Assembly: GCF_001617365.1 (NCBI RefSeq)
Contig: NZ_LVJR01000029.1
Coordinates: 172,692 to 236,691, forward strand
Length of the DNA stretch: 64,000 bases
Direction: 5' to 3'
Source: Rhodanobacter sp. FW104-R8
Lineage (GTDB): Bacteria > Pseudomonadota > Gammaproteobacteria > Xanthomonadales > Rhodanobacteraceae
The notes beneath the pieces are model-generated. The model worked only from the letters and a program-made list of their open reading frames with translations, was not told the origin of the DNA and ran no database searches. The number at the start of each line of letters is the position of its first letter. Positions within the stretch are counted from its first letter, which is position 1. Both the position numbers and the translations under genes were made by a program. This document shows positions 9,119 to 19,684 of the stretch, one piece after another.

Positions 9119-10351
9119 ATGCAGACCTCCTACCCCCGCCAGGACATCAAGGTATTGCTGCTGGAGGGTGTCAGCGCCAGCGCGGTCGAAAGTTTCCACC
9201 GTGCCGGCTACAGCCAGGTCGAACTGCATGCGAAATCGTTGCCGGAAGCCGAACTGAAGGCGCGCATCAGCGACGCGCACATCATCGGCATCCGCTCGCG
9301 TACCCAGCTCACTGCCGAGGTGCTGGCGCAGGCCAAGCGGCTGATCGCCGTGGGCTGCTTCTGCATCGGCACCAACCAGGTGGACCTGGGCGCCGCGCGC
9401 AAGCTCGGCGTGCCCGTGTTCAACGCGCCCTATTCCAACACCCGCAGCGTGGCCGAACTGGTGATCGCCGAGGCGATCATGCTGCTGCGCGGCATCCCGC
9501 AGAAGAACGCGCAGTGCCATCGCGGCGGCTGGTCCAAGTCGGCCAGCGGCAGCTACGAAACCCGCGACAAGGTGCTGGGCATCGTCGGCTACGGCCACAT
9601 CGGCACCCAGGTCGGCGTGCTGGCCGAGAGCCTGGGCATGCGGGTGATCTTCCACGACATCGAGACCAAGCTGGCGCTGGGCAATGCCCGTGCCGTCTCC
9701 AGCCTGGACGAACTGCTGGAGCGCGCCGATGTGGTCACCCTGCACGTGCCGGAAACCCCCGCCACGCAGCTGATGATTCGCCACGGGCAGCTGGCGAAGA
9801 TGCGCGCCGGCGCGATGCTGATCAACGCCTCGCGTGGCAGCGTGGTGGACATCGACGCGCTGGCCGCGGCGCTGCGCGAGGGCCACCTGGCCGGCGCGGC
9901 GGTGGACGTGTTCCCGAGCGAGCCCAAGGGCAACGACGACCCCTTCGTCTCGGCGCTGGTCGGCATGGACAACGTGATCCTCACGCCGCACATCGGCGGC
10001 AGCACGCTGGAGGCGCAGGACAACATCGGCATCGAGGTCGCCAGCAAGCTGATCCGCTACAGCGACAACGGCTCGACCCTGTCGGCGGTGAACTTCCCGG
10101 AAGTCACCCTGCCCGAGCACCCGCACAGCCGCCGCCTGCTGCACATCCACCGCAACGTGCCGGGCATGTTGTCGCGCATCAACGAACTGTTCTCGGCCGG
10201 CAACATCAACATCGACGCGCAGTTCCTGCAAACCGACGGCGAAGTCGGCTACGTGGTGATCGACGTCAGCGCCGACGAGGCCCAGGCCAGCGACCTGAAG
10301 GCGAAGCTGGCGGCGATCCCGGGCACGCTGCGTAGCCGCGTGCTGTACTGA
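9119..10351 (+). CDS. serA: D-3-phosphoglycerate dehydrogenase
   Basis: First step of serine synthesis: oxidises 3-phosphoglycerate to 3-phosphohydroxypyruvate with NAD. The 410 residues equal the length of E. coli SerA. Visible are the nucleotide-binding GIVGYGHIGTQ, the catalytic Arg in NASRGSV, the Glu region in VDVFPSEP, the catalytic His in LTPHIGGST, and a C-terminal ACT domain (about 335-410) that binds serine for feedback inhibition in this type. The ATG chosen gives MQTSYPRQDIKVLLLE, matching the family start. It is divergent from the dehydrogenase above across 122 bp and ends in a strong hairpin. Confidence 0.97.
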   Translation: MQTSYPRQDIKVLLLEGVSASAVESFHRAGYSQVELHAKSLPEAELKARISDAHIIGIRSRTQLTAEVLAQAKRLIAVGCFCIGTNQVDLGAARKLGVPVFNAPYSNTRSVAELVIAEAIMLLRGIPQKNAQCHRGGWSKSASGSYETRDKVLGIVGYGHIGTQVGVLAESLGMRVIFHDIETKLALGNARAVSSLDELLERADVVTLHVPETPATQLMIRHGQLAKMRAGAMLINASRGSVVDIDALAAALREGHLAGAAVDVFPSEPKGNDDPFVSALVGMDNVILTPHIGGSTLEAQDNIGIEVASKLIRYSDNGSTLSAVNFPEVTLPEHPHSRRLLHIHRNVPGMLSRINELFSAGNINIDAQFLQTDGEVGYVVIDVSADEAQASDLKAKLAAIPGTLRSRVLY

Positions 10352-10352
10352 C

Positions 10353-10384
10353 GACACGAGGGGCGCCGCAGCGCCCCTCGTGTC
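10353..10384 (+). terminator. Terminator hairpin after serA
   Basis: A 14-bp perfect stem GACACGAGGGGCGC / GCGCCCCTCGTGTC with a 4-base loop CGCA starts one base after the serA stop. There is no T tract, but stability and placement between convergent genes support a bidirectional stop. Confidence 0.75.
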
Positions 10385-10408
10385 ACCACCGCGACACGCC
10401 GGCCGATC

Positions 10409-10744
10409 TCAGTGGCCGATGTCCTTGCTGACCTGGTTTTCCTGCTGGTTCAGCGTCTTCTGTTCCTGCTTGGTGACGTGGCTGTGGTCCTGGCTGGCCA
10501 TGTCGCGCTCTTCCTGGCGGATCTGGCGATCGTCCTGGTGCAGCTTGGCCGCCTGGGCCTTGCTCATGTCGCCTTCCTTCACTTCTTCATGGATGCGCGC
10601 GTTCTGGCGATGCAGGCGGTTGTTGACCTGTTCGCGGCGCGGATGGTGCTTCTGCCACTTGGTGTCGACGTCCTTCGCGACGCACACGGTCGTGCCCGCG
10701 ACGGCAACCAGCAGGGTGGCGACAAGCAGGGACTGGATCTTCAT
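10409..10744 (-). CDS. Small secreted hydrophilic protein, function unknown
   Basis: A 111-residue protein with a signal peptide (about residues 1-23, hydrophobic SLLVATLLVAVAGTTVCVA) followed by a very polar, helical segment rich in Lys, Gln, Glu, Asp and His, with heptad-like spacing in the last 50 residues (QDDRQIRQEERDMASQ). I do not recognise the family; many proteobacteria carry similar short exported charged proteins of unknown role. The ATG is the only start giving a signal peptide. It is a lone gene, convergent with serA, with a 178-bp gap to the next gene upstream. Confidence 0.7.
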   Translation of the reverse strand: MKIQSLLVATLLVAVAGTTVCVAKDVDTKWQKHHPRREQVNNRLHRQNARIHEEVKEGDMSKAQAAKLHQDDRQIRQEERDMASQDHSHVTKQEQKTLNQQENQVSKDIGH

Positions 10745-10922
10745 GGTGTGTCTCCGTCGGTTCTGGTTTGGGATGACGGACACCGGCGCCACCGGCGTCC
10801 GTGAGGCGCATCCTACGGAGCTGTTCCGACGCGGCGCCAGTGGGTCGCACGCGCCGCCCATGCCTGCGGTTCAGATGCCTTCCTGGGGACTGAACGCAAG
10901 AATTAGCGATGCGCTCTTCGCG

Positions 10923-11672
10923 TCAACCGGAGCGGCCGGATACGCGTGTCCGCCCGGTTTGGGCAGGCCTGCCTGCCGCCATCTTTTTCTCCGACGCCAG
11001 CTTCGCCGCGGCGGCGCCTGCCGATCCCTTGCGCGCGCCGGCCGACTTGGCAGAGACACGGCTGCGCTCCAGGCGACGCTCCTCGCGGAACGCGTCCGCA
11101 TAGGCCTTCAACTCGTCGCGCTTCTTCGCGCTGGCGTCCGGCCCGGAAAGCCGACCCTCGTCGATGCCCTGCAGCATCCGCTGCAGCAGGTCGTAGTCGT
11201 GGTAATCGCGGTAAGGCTTGAGGTCGAGATCCGCCGGCACCCTGGTCAGGCGCTCGTCGCCGACCGACTTCACGTACTTCTGCATGAAGCGGTCGTAGGC
11301 GGCCCAGGTGATCCGCTCGGCGTTCACCGCCGCTTCCTCGGCGCGCGTCGCGATCTGGTGCGCATGCAGATAGTGCAGGCCCAACTGGTCGATCAGGGTC
11401 TTTTCCACTTCCTCGTGCAGGATCAGGAAGCGGTCCACCTCGACGGTGCGCCCGCGGAACGTGAAGCTCTTCGGCAGGTGACGGTCGATGTAGATGGTCT
11501 TGCCGTCCTTGCTGTAGCCGGCGAGGTAGGGAATGTCGTGCGTGCGGTCGAGCTTCTTCACCCGTCGCAGGATCGCGTCCAACGCACGATCCAGCATCAA
11601 CGCCGAAACGTACCAGTCGGGAGCCTTCAACTTCACGTGCGGCGCGCAGGGATGACAGCTGTTCGACGGCAT
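10923..11672 (-). CDS. Conserved-looking protein with HEEVEK motif, function unknown
   Basis: A 249-residue soluble protein that I cannot assign. Residues about 10-200 look folded, with a possible metal-ligand pattern: HEEVEK, then YLHAHQIATRAEEAA about 12 residues later, the sort of spacing seen in zincin-like or gluzincin remnants. The last 50 residues are a basic Ala/Ser/Lys/Arg tail. Early residues have paired Cys and His (SNSCHPCAPH). The start follows GGGAGA at good spacing; a longer 5' in-frame extension is probably noncoding. It lies alone between the small secreted protein and tRNA-Pro. Protease activity is speculation. Confidence 0.65.
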   Translation of the reverse strand: MPSNSCHPCAPHVKLKAPDWYVSALMLDRALDAILRRVKKLDRTHDIPYLAGYSKDGKTIYIDRHLPKSFTFRGRTVEVDRFLILHEEVEKTLIDQLGLHYLHAHQIATRAEEAAVNAERITWAAYDRFMQKYVKSVGDERLTRVPADLDLKPYRDYHDYDLLQRMLQGIDEGRLSGPDASAKKRDELKAYADAFREERRLERSRVSAKSAGARKGSAGAAAAKLASEKKMAAGRPAQTGRTRVSGRSG

Positions 11673-11770
11673 GACGGTATCTCCCGGATGTGGAAAGCTC
11701 CAGCCGGAGCCTACCCCACGGCACGCACCCGGTGCACCACCGTCTTGCCCGGCCGCATGCACCGCCGGCG

Positions 11771-11801
11771 AAAACAGGAAACGGCGCCAGGGCGCCGTTT
11801 C
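11771..11801 (-). terminator. Terminator downstream of tRNA-Pro
   Basis: On the minus strand, a 10-bp stem GAAACGGCGC / GCGCCGTTTC with a 4-base loop is followed by CTGTTTTC, 17 bases past the tRNA 3' end. It is the likely end of the thrS-to-tRNA-Pro cluster or of the tRNA transcript. Confidence 0.75.
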
Positions 11802-11818
11802 TGTCGAATCTTCCGAAT

Positions 11819-11895
11819 TGGTCGGGGCGGCCGGATTCGAACCGACGACCCTCTGCCCCCCAGGCAGATGCGCTACCAGGCTGCGCTACGCCCCG
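11819..11895 (-). tRNA. tRNA-Pro (anticodon GGG)
   Basis: 77 bases including an encoded CCA. The acceptor stem is CGGGGCG with CGCCCCG, the T-loop is GGTTCGAATCC, and the anticodon loop sits in TGCCTGGGGGGCA with GGG (reads CCC/CCU). It lies 50 bp downstream of the merR-like gene, an arrangement also known after ihfA-merR in Pseudomonas. Confidence 0.97.
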
Positions 11896-11945
11896 ACGCT
11901 ACGGCAAGCTGGCAAGTCTAGCAGCTTGTGCAGGCGGTCCGGAAG

Positions 11946-12302
11946 TCAGCGGCGCAGTAGCGCCAGCACTTCCTCCAGTTCCATCCGCACCTGGCGCACG
12001 ATCTGGTGCGACATGCTCGCCTCCATCCGCGCCTGCGGGCCTTCCAGCCGCGCGCGCGCGCCGGTGATGGTGAACCCTTCGTCGTACAGCAGCGAACGGA
12101 TCTGGCGGATCATCAGCACGTCGTGGCGCTGATAATAGCGGCGGTTGCCGCGGCGCTTGACCGGATTGAGCGCGGGAAACTCCTGCTCCCAGTAGCGCAG
12201 CACGTGGGGCTTCACACCGCACAACTCGCCGACCTCACCGATGGTGAAGTAGCGCTTGGCCGGGATGGCAGGCAGTTCGGTGTTATTCCCTTGGTCCAGC
12301 AT
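11946..12302 (-). CDS. MerR-family transcriptional regulator
   Basis: A 118-residue MerR-type protein with the winged-helix start [20 protein letters not shown] (about 18-37), the following [29 protein letters not shown] wing and helix region, and a short C-terminal helix. There is no effector-binding domain or metal-binding Cys pattern, so it is of the short MlrA/YcgE-like kind seen next to ihfA in many gammaproteobacteria. Its first 20 bases overlap the end of ihfA, so it is translationally coupled with it. The regulated genes are unknown. Confidence 0.93.
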   Translation of the reverse strand: MLDQGNNTELPAIPAKRYFTIGEVGELCGVKPHVLRYWEQEFPALNPVKRRGNRRYYQRHDVLMIRQIRSLLYDEGFTITGARARLEGPQARMEASMSHQIVRQVRMELEEVLALLRR

Positions 12303-12582
12303 AGCCCTCGACTCTTACCTTGAGTTTCTGCCCTGGCCGGAACGTCACCACGCGCCGGGCGGAGATCGGGATCTCCTCGCCGGTCTTCGGGTTGCGCCCC
12401 GGCCGCTGGTTCTTCAGCCGCAGGTCGAAGTTGCCGAAACCGGACAGCTTCACCTGCTCGCCGCTTTCCAGGGCTTCGCGGACCACCTCGAAGTAGGCGT
12501 CCACGAATTCCTTCGCCTCGCGCTTGTTGAGGCCCACGTCGAGGAAAAGCCGCTCGGCCATTTCCGCCTTGGTCAGCGCCAT
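12283..12582 (-). CDS. ihfA: Integration host factor subunit alpha
   Basis: A 99-residue DNA-bending protein of the HU/IHF family that forms a heterodimer with IhfB, used in promoter architecture, replication and recombination. The N-terminus [13 protein letters not shown], the GFGNFDLR hinge and the arm with intercalating proline in [12 protein letters not shown] are typical. It starts one base after the pheT stop, as in the pheST-ihfA operon of E. coli, and its 3' end overlaps the merR-like gene. Confidence 0.97.
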   Translation of the reverse strand: MALTKAEMAERLFLDVGLNKREAKEFVDAYFEVVREALESGEQVKLSGFGNFDLRLKNQRPGRNPKTGEEIPISARRVVTFRPGQKLKVRVEGYAGPRE

Positions 12583-12583
12583 C

Positions 12584-15013
12584 TCATCCTCGCAGCTTCG
12601 CCTTGCATGATTGCTCCAACGCAGCTATCGCTTCACGTACGCAACGGTCCGCGTCGTCGTCGGTAAGGGTGCGTGAAGCGTCCTGCAAAATCAAGCCCAT
12701 AGCGAGGCTTTTTCGGCCTGCTTCGACTCCCTTGCCGCTGTAGCGGTCGAACAGGCGCAATTCCTTCAGTCGCTCGCCCAGCGTGCGGCGGACCGTCTGC
12801 TCGATCTGTGACCAGCTGACCGATTCCGGCAGGTCCACCGCGATGTCGCGGCGCACCGCGGGGAACCTTGGCACCGCCCGTGCCTGCGGCAGGCGGCGCG
12901 CCAGCAGCGGCTCCAGGGCCAGCTCCAGCACGTGCACGTCGGCACCCAGGTCCAACACCCTGGCCAGCTGCGGGTGCAGCGCGCCCAGGTAGCCCGCCGT
13001 CACGCCATCGCGGACGATCCGCGCGCCACGACCCGGATGCAGCCAGCCCGGCAGGCCGTCGGCATGCACCGACCAGCGCCGCGGCTCGCCGCCCCAGGCG
13101 ATCAGGGCGTCCAGGTCGCCCTTGAGGTCGTGGAAGTCCAGCGCACGCGCCAGCTCGCCCCACTGCTCGGCACGGGCATTGCCGCAGGCCACGATGGCCA
13201 GGCTTGGCGTTTCCACCGGGGGACCGCTTTGTTGAGAAGTCCGGCCAGGGATGGCCAGTTCTTCGCGCGGGGATGCGCCTTGATGAAATACCCGCGCCAG
13301 CTCGAACAGCCGCACCCGCTCCTGCTGGCGCGCGCGGTTGTGGCGCAGCGCCTCGATCAGCCCCGGCAGCAACGATGGCCGCATGATCGCCAGGTCGGCC
13401 GACAGCGGATTGGCCAGCGGCACCAGCCGCTCGGTGAAGCCCCAGTCCGCCAGCAGGTCGGCCGCCACGAACGACAGATTGACGGCCTCGTAGTAGTCGC
13501 GCGCGGCCAGTTGCTCGCGCAGCGCCAGCTCGCCGATGCGCGCCTCCGGCTCGATCGCCAGGGTCAGCGCGCCGGCCGGCGTCGCGGTGGGAATGTTGTC
13601 GTAGCCGAAGATCCGCGCGACCTCCTCGATCAGGTCCTCCTCGCGCTCGATGTCGAAGCGGCTGCTTGGCGCGGTGATCCGCCAGCCGTCGGCGGTCGCC
13701 TCCACCCGCATGCCCAGCGCGGTGAAGATGCGTACCACTTCGGCATCGGCCACGTCCACGCCGAGCACGCGCTTCAGGCGCGCACGACGCAAGGGGACCG
13801 GCGCGGGCCGCGGCAGGTCGGCCGGGTTCTCCGCCACCAGCACGGGGCCGGCCCGGCCGCCGGCGATCGCCAGCAGCAATTCGGTGGCACGCTCCAGCGC
13901 ACGATGCGGCAGCTCGGGATCGACGCCGCGCTCGAAGCGGTGCGAGGCATCGGTGTGCAGGCCCAGCTTGCGGGCACGGCCCATGATCGCGGCCGGCGCG
14001 AAGTGCGCGGACTCCAGGAAGACGTTGCGGGTGGCGTCGGTGACGCGCGAATCGTAGCCGCCCATCACGCCGGCTACCGCCAGTGGCTTCTTCTCGTCGG
14101 CGACCAGCACGAACCCTTCGTCCAGCTTCGCCTCGCAGCCGTCGAGCAGCTTCAGCGTCTCGCCGCTGCGCGCGTGGCGCACCACGACGTCGCCTTCCAG
14201 CGTGTCGTTGTCGAACGCATGCAGCGGCTGGCCCAGTTCCAGCATCACGTAGTTGGTGACGTCGACCACCGCGCTGATCGGGCGCAGGCCGGCACGGCGC
14301 AGGCGCTCGGCCAGCCACAGCGGCGTGCGTGCGGCCGGGTCGATGCCCTCGACGATGCGGCCGAGATAGCGCGGCGCATCCTTGCCGGCTTCCAGCCGGA
14401 TGCCGCGACGGGCCTCGCTGGTCACCGCTGCCGGCCCCTGCTCGCCGGTTTTCACGCGGCTGCCGAACAGCGCGGCCACGTCGTGCGCGAGGCCGTAGAG
14501 GCCCAGGCAATCCGGACGGTTCGGGGTGAGCTTCAGCTCGATGCTGGCATCGGGCAGGCCGAGGTAGCCCGCCAGCGGCTGGCCGACCGGCGCATCCGGC
14601 GGCAACTCCAGCAGGCCCGAGGCGTCGGCGTCGAGGCCCAGCTCCTTGGCCGAGCACAACATGCCGAACGACTCCACGCCGCGCAGCTTGGCCGCCTTGA
14701 TCGTGATGCCGCCCGGCAGGACCGCGCCCACCGTGGCCAGCGGCACCTTGATGCCCACGCGCGCATTCGGCGCGCCGCAGACGATCGTGAGCGGCGCGCC
14801 CTGCCCCGCATCCACCTTGCACACCCGCAGGCGGTCGGCTTCCGGGTGTTTTTCGGCGGCGACGATCTCGGCCACCACCACGCCATCAAGGCCATCGCCC
14901 AGCGGGGTGAGCTCTTCGACTTCGAGGCCGGCCATGGTCAGCGCACGGGCCAGGGTGGCGCGGTCCGCCCGGATCTCGACCAGCTCGCGCAGCCAGTTTT
15001 CGGAAAATTTCAT
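12584..15013 (-). CDS. pheT: Phenylalanine--tRNA ligase beta subunit
   Basis: An 809-residue large subunit of the alpha2-beta2 synthetase. The tRNA-binding (EMAP-like) domain is at about 40-150 ([18 protein letters not shown]), then B3/B4 editing and B5 domains ([20 protein letters not shown]), the inactive synthetase core, and a C-terminal anticodon-binding FDX-ACB domain (about 715-809). Length is close to E. coli PheT (795). It starts 21 bp after pheS and is followed by ihfA with a 1-bp gap. The residues before the editing region are Ala/Gly rich but uninterrupted. Confidence 0.97.
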   Translation of the reverse strand: MKFSENWLRELVEIRADRATLARALTMAGLEVEELTPLGDGLDGVVVAEIVAAEKHPEADRLRVCKVDAGQGAPLTIVCGAPNARVGIKVPLATVGAVLPGGITIKAAKLRGVESFGMLCSAKELGLDADASGLLELPPDAPVGQPLAGYLGLPDASIELKLTPNRPDCLGLYGLAHDVAALFGSRVKTGEQGPAAVTSEARRGIRLEAGKDAPRYLGRIVEGIDPAARTPLWLAERLRRAGLRPISAVVDVTNYVMLELGQPLHAFDNDTLEGDVVVRHARSGETLKLLDGCEAKLDEGFVLVADEKKPLAVAGVMGGYDSRVTDATRNVFLESAHFAPAAIMGRARKLGLHTDASHRFERGVDPELPHRALERATELLLAIAGGRAGPVLVAENPADLPRPAPVPLRRARLKRVLGVDVADAEVVRIFTALGMRVEATADGWRITAPSSRFDIEREEDLIEEVARIFGYDNIPTATPAGALTLAIEPEARIGELALREQLAARDYYEAVNLSFVAADLLADWGFTERLVPLANPLSADLAIMRPSLLPGLIEALRHNRARQQERVRLFELARVFHQGASPREELAIPGRTSQQSGPPVETPSLAIVACGNARAEQWGELARALDFHDLKGDLDALIAWGGEPRRWSVHADGLPGWLHPGRGARIVRDGVTAGYLGALHPQLARVLDLGADVHVLELALEPLLARRLPQARAVPRFPAVRRDIAVDLPESVSWSQIEQTVRRTLGERLKELRLFDRYSGKGVEAGRKSLAMGLILQDASRTLTDDDADRCVREAIAALEQSCKAKLRG

Positions 15014-15034
15014 GTCGTGTCCCTTGCCTGGCGT

Positions 15035-16285
<1,251 letters not shown>

Positions 16286-16645
16286 TCAAGCGGCCAGACT
16301 GGCCTTCGCTTTCTCGGCGATCGCGCCAAACGCCTTGATGTCGTGCACGGCGATATCGGCGAGGACCTTGCGGTCGACCGTGATGCCGGCCTTGCTCAGG
16401 CCATTGATCAGGCGGCTGTAGGACAGGCCGAACATGCGCGCGGCGGCGTTGATGCGGACGATCCACAACGCACGGAACTGGCGCTTGCGCTGCTTGCGGC
16501 CGATGTACGCGTACTGGCCGGCCTTGACGACGGCCTGGTTGGCGACGCGGAAGACCTTGCGACGGGCGTTGTAGTAGCCCTTGGCGCGGCCGATGATTTT
16601 CTTGTGACGACGACGGGCGGTGACGCCACGCTTTACACGAGCCAT
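16286..16645 (-). CDS. rplT: 50S ribosomal protein L20
   Basis: A 119-residue basic protein binding 23S rRNA early in large-subunit assembly, with the typical long N-terminal helix ([16 protein letters not shown]) and C-terminal globular domain that in other bacteria represses its own operon. It lies 11 bp after rpmI and is followed by a clear terminator. Confidence 0.98.
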   Translation of the reverse strand: MARVKRGVTARRRHKKIIGRAKGYYNARRKVFRVANQAVVKAGQYAYIGRKQRKRQFRALWIVRINAAARMFGLSYSRLINGLSKAGITVDRKVLADIAVHDIKAFGAIAEKAKASLAA

Positions 16646-16656
16646 GGTCTATCTCC

Positions 16657-16854
16657 TCACAAGTACGGCAGCATGCGAGCCACGCCCGGGGCGTCGCACG
16701 CCTTGAGGTGGTTCGGGGCACGGAGACCACGCTTCAGCTTGGTCGACTTCTTGGTCAGGATGTGCGACTTGAACGCGTGGCCGCACTTGATCTTGCCCGA
16801 CGCGGTCTTGCGAAAACGCTTCGCCGCCGCCCGGTTGGTCTTGATCTTGGGCAT
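16657..16854 (-). CDS. rpmI: 50S ribosomal protein L35
   Basis: A 65-residue basic protein with the standard start [14 protein letters not shown] and the usual bacterial length. The ATG is chosen on family length; an extension upstream is not protein-like. It lies 11 bp before rplT. The 283-bp gap to infC holds a TATAAT box and a REP pair, so the pair rpmI-rplT can probably be transcribed separately. Confidence 0.97.
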   Translation of the reverse strand: MPKIKTNRAAAKRFRKTASGKIKCGHAFKSHILTKKSTKLKRGLRAPNHLKACDAPGVARMLPYL

Positions 16855-16998
16855 GGTAATGCTCCTTGTGTGGGACTCGTCCGCTCGGGACGGCCCGGTT
16901 TCTGACTGATCTGGCGGCGGCATCCCGGGAGGGATCTGGCCACGCTTTCCTTCCTGCCATGATCGGTGCACGACCCTTCCAAGCGGGTCGAACCGGCG

Positions 16999-17004
16999 AT
17001 TATA
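16999..17004 (-). promoter_or_regulatory. Possible promoter -10 for rpmI-rplT
   Basis: A perfect TATAAT on the minus strand lies about 145 bases upstream of the rpmI start. The -35 region (about 17022-17027) is poor (TGGTAT). The long 5' UTR that results could carry L20-responsive control, as known in E. coli and Bacillus, but I cannot show the fold. Confidence 0.5.
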
Positions 17005-17027
17005 CGGAGTTCAGCCCCCGGATACCA

Positions 17028-17103
17028 GTAGGAGCGCACCTTGTGCGCGAATGCTCTTGGCACCGATCGCCATCAGAGCATCGCGCACAGGGTGCGCTCC
17101 TAC
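17028..17103. repeat. GTAG-type REP pair (type B) inside the infC-rpmI gap
   Basis: The left copy GTAGGAGCGCACCTTGTGCG then CGAATGCTCT (from 17028) faces a right copy ending CGCACAGGGTGCGCTCCTAC (to 17103). The core palindrome is GCGCAC..GTGCGC. It belongs to the same GTAG class as the pair at 6484 but with a different core, and it sits between two genes of one operon rather than at a convergent end. Confidence 0.85.
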
Positions 17104-17137
17104 CGGAAGCAGCCCGGCGCGATGGGCGCCGTGATGC

Positions 17138-17662
17138 CTATTTCTTCTTCGGGCCGATCATCATGACCATCTGGCGCCCTTCCAGCCGCGGGAAGGATTC
17201 GACCAGGCCGTTCTCGCCGACGTCTTCCTGGATCTTCTTGGCCAGGTTCTGGCCCAGGTCCTGGTGCGACATCTCGCGGCCGCGGAAGCGGATGGTGACC
17301 TTGACCTTGTCGCCTTCCTCGAGGAAGCGAAGCATGTTGCGCAGCTTGATCTGGTAGTCGCCCACGTCCGTGACCGGACGGAACTTCACTTCCTTGATCT
17401 CGACCTGCTTCTGCTTCTTCTTGGCGGCCTGCGCCTTCTTCTGGGCTTCGAACTTGAACTTGCCGTAATCCATGATGCGGCAGACCGGCGGATCGCCGTT
17501 CGGCTGGATCTCGACCAGATCCATGCCCGCTTCCTCGGCCGCGCGCAGCGCCTCGTCACGGGAGAGAATGCCGAGCTGTTCGGAATCCGGGCCGATCACG
17601 CGCACGCGCGGCACGCGGATTTCCAGGTTACGACGATTGCCCTTGTTGTCGGTGGTAGCGAT
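17138..17662 (-). CDS. infC: Translation initiation factor IF-3 (ATC start codon)
   Basis: Binds the 30S subunit, keeps subunits apart and proofreads start codons. From the ATC codon at 17662-17660 the protein has 174 residues (E. coli 180) and begins [20 protein letters not shown], matching the conserved IF-3 N-terminal domain. GGAGG lies 8 bases upstream. A GTG at 17614 would delete the conserved first 16 residues, and no ATG or in-frame GTG fits. Rare AUU/AUC/AUA starts on infC are known and let IF-3 repress its own translation. The gene follows thrS by 44 bp, as in E. coli. Confidence 0.93.
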   Translation of the reverse strand: MATTDNKGNRRNLEIRVPRVRVIGPDSEQLGILSRDEALRAAEEAGMDLVEIQPNGDPPVCRIMDYGKFKFEAQKKAQAAKKKQKQVEIKEVKFRPVTDVGDYQIKLRNMLRFLEEGDKVKVTIRFRGREMSHQDLGQNLAKKIQEDVGENGLVESFPRLEGRQMVMMIGPKKK

Positions 17663-17706
17663 ACCACGATCCTCCAGAAGAAGTGATGAAACAGACCGCC
17701 CGGCGC

Positions 17707-19608
17707 TCAGCGCCGGATTTCGGTCTCCAGTCGTTCCACGAAGCCGGCCAGCGGCATGCTGCCCAGGTCCTCGCCGGAACGGGTACGCACGGAAACAGCA
17801 CCCGTCTCCTTCTCGCGATCACCGACCACGAGAAGATAAGGCACTTTCTGCAGCGTATGCTCGCGGATTTTATAGCCGACTTTCTCGTTGCGCAAATCCG
17901 ATTGTACCCGGAAACCTTTGTCGACAAGGGTTTGCGTCACTTCGCGGACGTAATCGGCCTGCGCATCGGTGATATTGATCACCACCGCCTGTACCGGGGC
18001 CAGCCAGGCCGGCAGCAGGCCGGCGTGGTGCTCGATCAGGATGCCGATGAAACGCTCCATCGAACCCACGATGGCCCGGTGCAGCATCACCGGATGCCGC
18101 TTCTGCGAATGCTCGTCCACGTACTCGGCGCCGAGCCGCTCGGGCATCATGAAATCGACCTGCATGGTGCCGACCTGCCAGGCCCGGCCGATCGAGTCCT
18201 TCATGTGGTACTCGATCTTGGGGCCGTAGAACGCGCCCTCGCCCGGCAGTTCCTCCCAGGCCACGCCGGCGGCGGAGAGCGCCGCGCGCAAGGCCGCCTC
18301 GGCGCGATCCCACACCGCATCGTCGCCGATGCGCTTGTCCGGGCGCAGAGCGATCTTCAGGCCGATGTCCTCGAAGCCGAAGTCCGCGTAGACCTGCATC
18401 GCCTGCCGGTGGAACGCGGTGACTTCCGACTCGATCTGCCCGGCGGTGCAGAAGATGTGGCCGTCGTCCTGGGTGAACGCGCGCACGCGCATGATGCCGT
18501 GCAGCGCGCCGGACGGCTCGTTGCGGTGGCAGCCGCCGAACTCGCCGTAGCGGATCGGCAGTTCGCGGTAGCTGTGCAGGCCGGTGTTGAACACCTGCAC
18601 GTGGCCCGGGCAGTTCATCGGCTTCAGCGCGTAGGTACGCTTCTCCGACTCGGTGAAGAACATGTTTTCCTGATAGTTGTCCCAGTGCCCGGATTTCTTC
18701 CACAGCGACACGTCCAGCACCTGCGGGCAGCGCACCTCCTGGTAGCCGCTCTTCCTGTACACGCCGCGCATGTACTGCTCGACCTGCTGCCAGATCGCCC
18801 AGCCGTTCGGGTGCCAGAACACCATGCCCGGACTCTCTTCCTGCTGGTGGAACAGGTCGAGTTGCCTGCCGATCTTGCGATGGTCGCGCTTCTCGGCCTC
18901 CTCCAGTTGGAGCAGCCAGGCCTTGAGGTCCTTGTCGTTGAGCCAGGCGGTGCCGTAGATGCGGCTGAGCATCGCGTTGTTCGAATCGCCGCGCCAGTAC
19001 GCGCCAGCCACCTTCATCAGCTTGAACGAATGCAGCTTGCCGGTGTTCGGCACGTGCGGGCCGCGGCACAGGTCGGTGAACTCGCCCTGCGTGTACAGCG
19101 ACAGGTCCTCGCTGGCCGGAATACCCTCGATGATCTCCGCCTTGAAGTTTTCGCCGATGCCGCGGAAGAACGCCACCGCCTCGTCGCGCGACTTCACGCT
19201 GCGCGTCACCGGCAGTTGCTCGGCGACGATCTTGTGCATCTCCGCCTCGATCCTGGGCAGGTCGTCCGGGGTGAACGGGCGCTCGTAGGCGAAGTCGTAA
19301 TAGAAGCCGTTGTCAATCACCGGGCCGATCGTGACCTGCGCGCCCGGGAACAGCCGCTGCACCGCCTGGCCCATCAGGTGCGCGGTGGAGTGGCGCAGGA
19401 TCTCCAGCGCCTCGGGACTCTTCTCGGTGACGATCTGCACACTGGCGTCATGCTCGATCGGGAAGCTGGCGTCGACCAGCCGGCCGTCGACCTTGCCGGC
19501 CAGGGTCGCCTTGGCCAGGCCGGCGCCGATCGAGGCGGCCACGTCCTGCACGGTGACCGGATGGTCGAACGGTTTCCTGCTGCCGTCGGGTAGCGTGATT
19601 TCAATCAT
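17707..19608 (-). CDS. thrS: Threonine--tRNA ligase
   Basis: A 633-residue class II synthetase (E. coli 642). It has a TGS domain (about 1-60), an editing domain with the zinc-type [11 protein letters not shown] (about 70-85) and second SAD domain, and a catalytic core with zinc ligand Cys in [10 protein letters not shown]. The C-terminal anticodon-binding domain is at about 535-633. ATG at 19608 has only a weak ribosome site (GAGAAG). Upstream lies a 27-base leader ORF with two Thr codons and an intrinsic terminator ending about 13 bases before the ATG, which suggests attenuation by charged tRNA-Thr (inference). It is first gene of thrS-infC. Confidence 0.97.
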   Translation of the reverse strand: MIEITLPDGSRKPFDHPVTVQDVAASIGAGLAKATLAGKVDGRLVDASFPIEHDASVQIVTEKSPEALEILRHSTAHLMGQAVQRLFPGAQVTIGPVIDNGFYYDFAYERPFTPDDLPRIEAEMHKIVAEQLPVTRSVKSRDEAVAFFRGIGENFKAEIIEGIPASEDLSLYTQGEFTDLCRGPHVPNTGKLHSFKLMKVAGAYWRGDSNNAMLSRIYGTAWLNDKDLKAWLLQLEEAEKRDHRKIGRQLDLFHQQEESPGMVFWHPNGWAIWQQVEQYMRGVYRKSGYQEVRCPQVLDVSLWKKSGHWDNYQENMFFTESEKRTYALKPMNCPGHVQVFNTGLHSYRELPIRYGEFGGCHRNEPSGALHGIMRVRAFTQDDGHIFCTAGQIESEVTAFHRQAMQVYADFGFEDIGLKIALRPDKRIGDDAVWDRAEAALRAALSAAGVAWEELPGEGAFYGPKIEYHMKDSIGRAWQVGTMQVDFMMPERLGAEYVDEHSQKRHPVMLHRAIVGSMERFIGILIEHHAGLLPAWLAPVQAVVINITDAQADYVREVTQTLVDKGFRVQSDLRNEKVGYKIREHTLQKVPYLLVVGDREKETGAVSVRTRSGEDLGSMPLAGFVERLETEIRR

Positions 19609-19620
19609 GGAGGCTTCTCT

Positions 19621-19650
19621 GGAAAAGCAAAAAAGGGCATGACGCCCTTT
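19621..19650 (-). terminator. Terminator in the thrS leader (candidate attenuator)
   Basis: On the minus strand, AAAGGGC (19650-19644), loop GTCAT, GCCCTTT (19638-19632) is followed by TTTGCTTTTCC. It lies between the promoter and the thrS ribosome site. A competing hairpin, TTTCTT (19667-19662) with AAGAAA (19653-19648), uses three bases of the terminator's 5' arm, so the two folds exclude each other. Confidence 0.7.
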
Positions 19651-19684
19651 CTTTGATGACGAAGAAACGAAGGCGTGCTGGCGG

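Noticed and set aside
17138..17614. GTG at 17614 as the infC start
   Set aside because: It lacks a ribosome site and removes 16 conserved residues that the ATC start restores.
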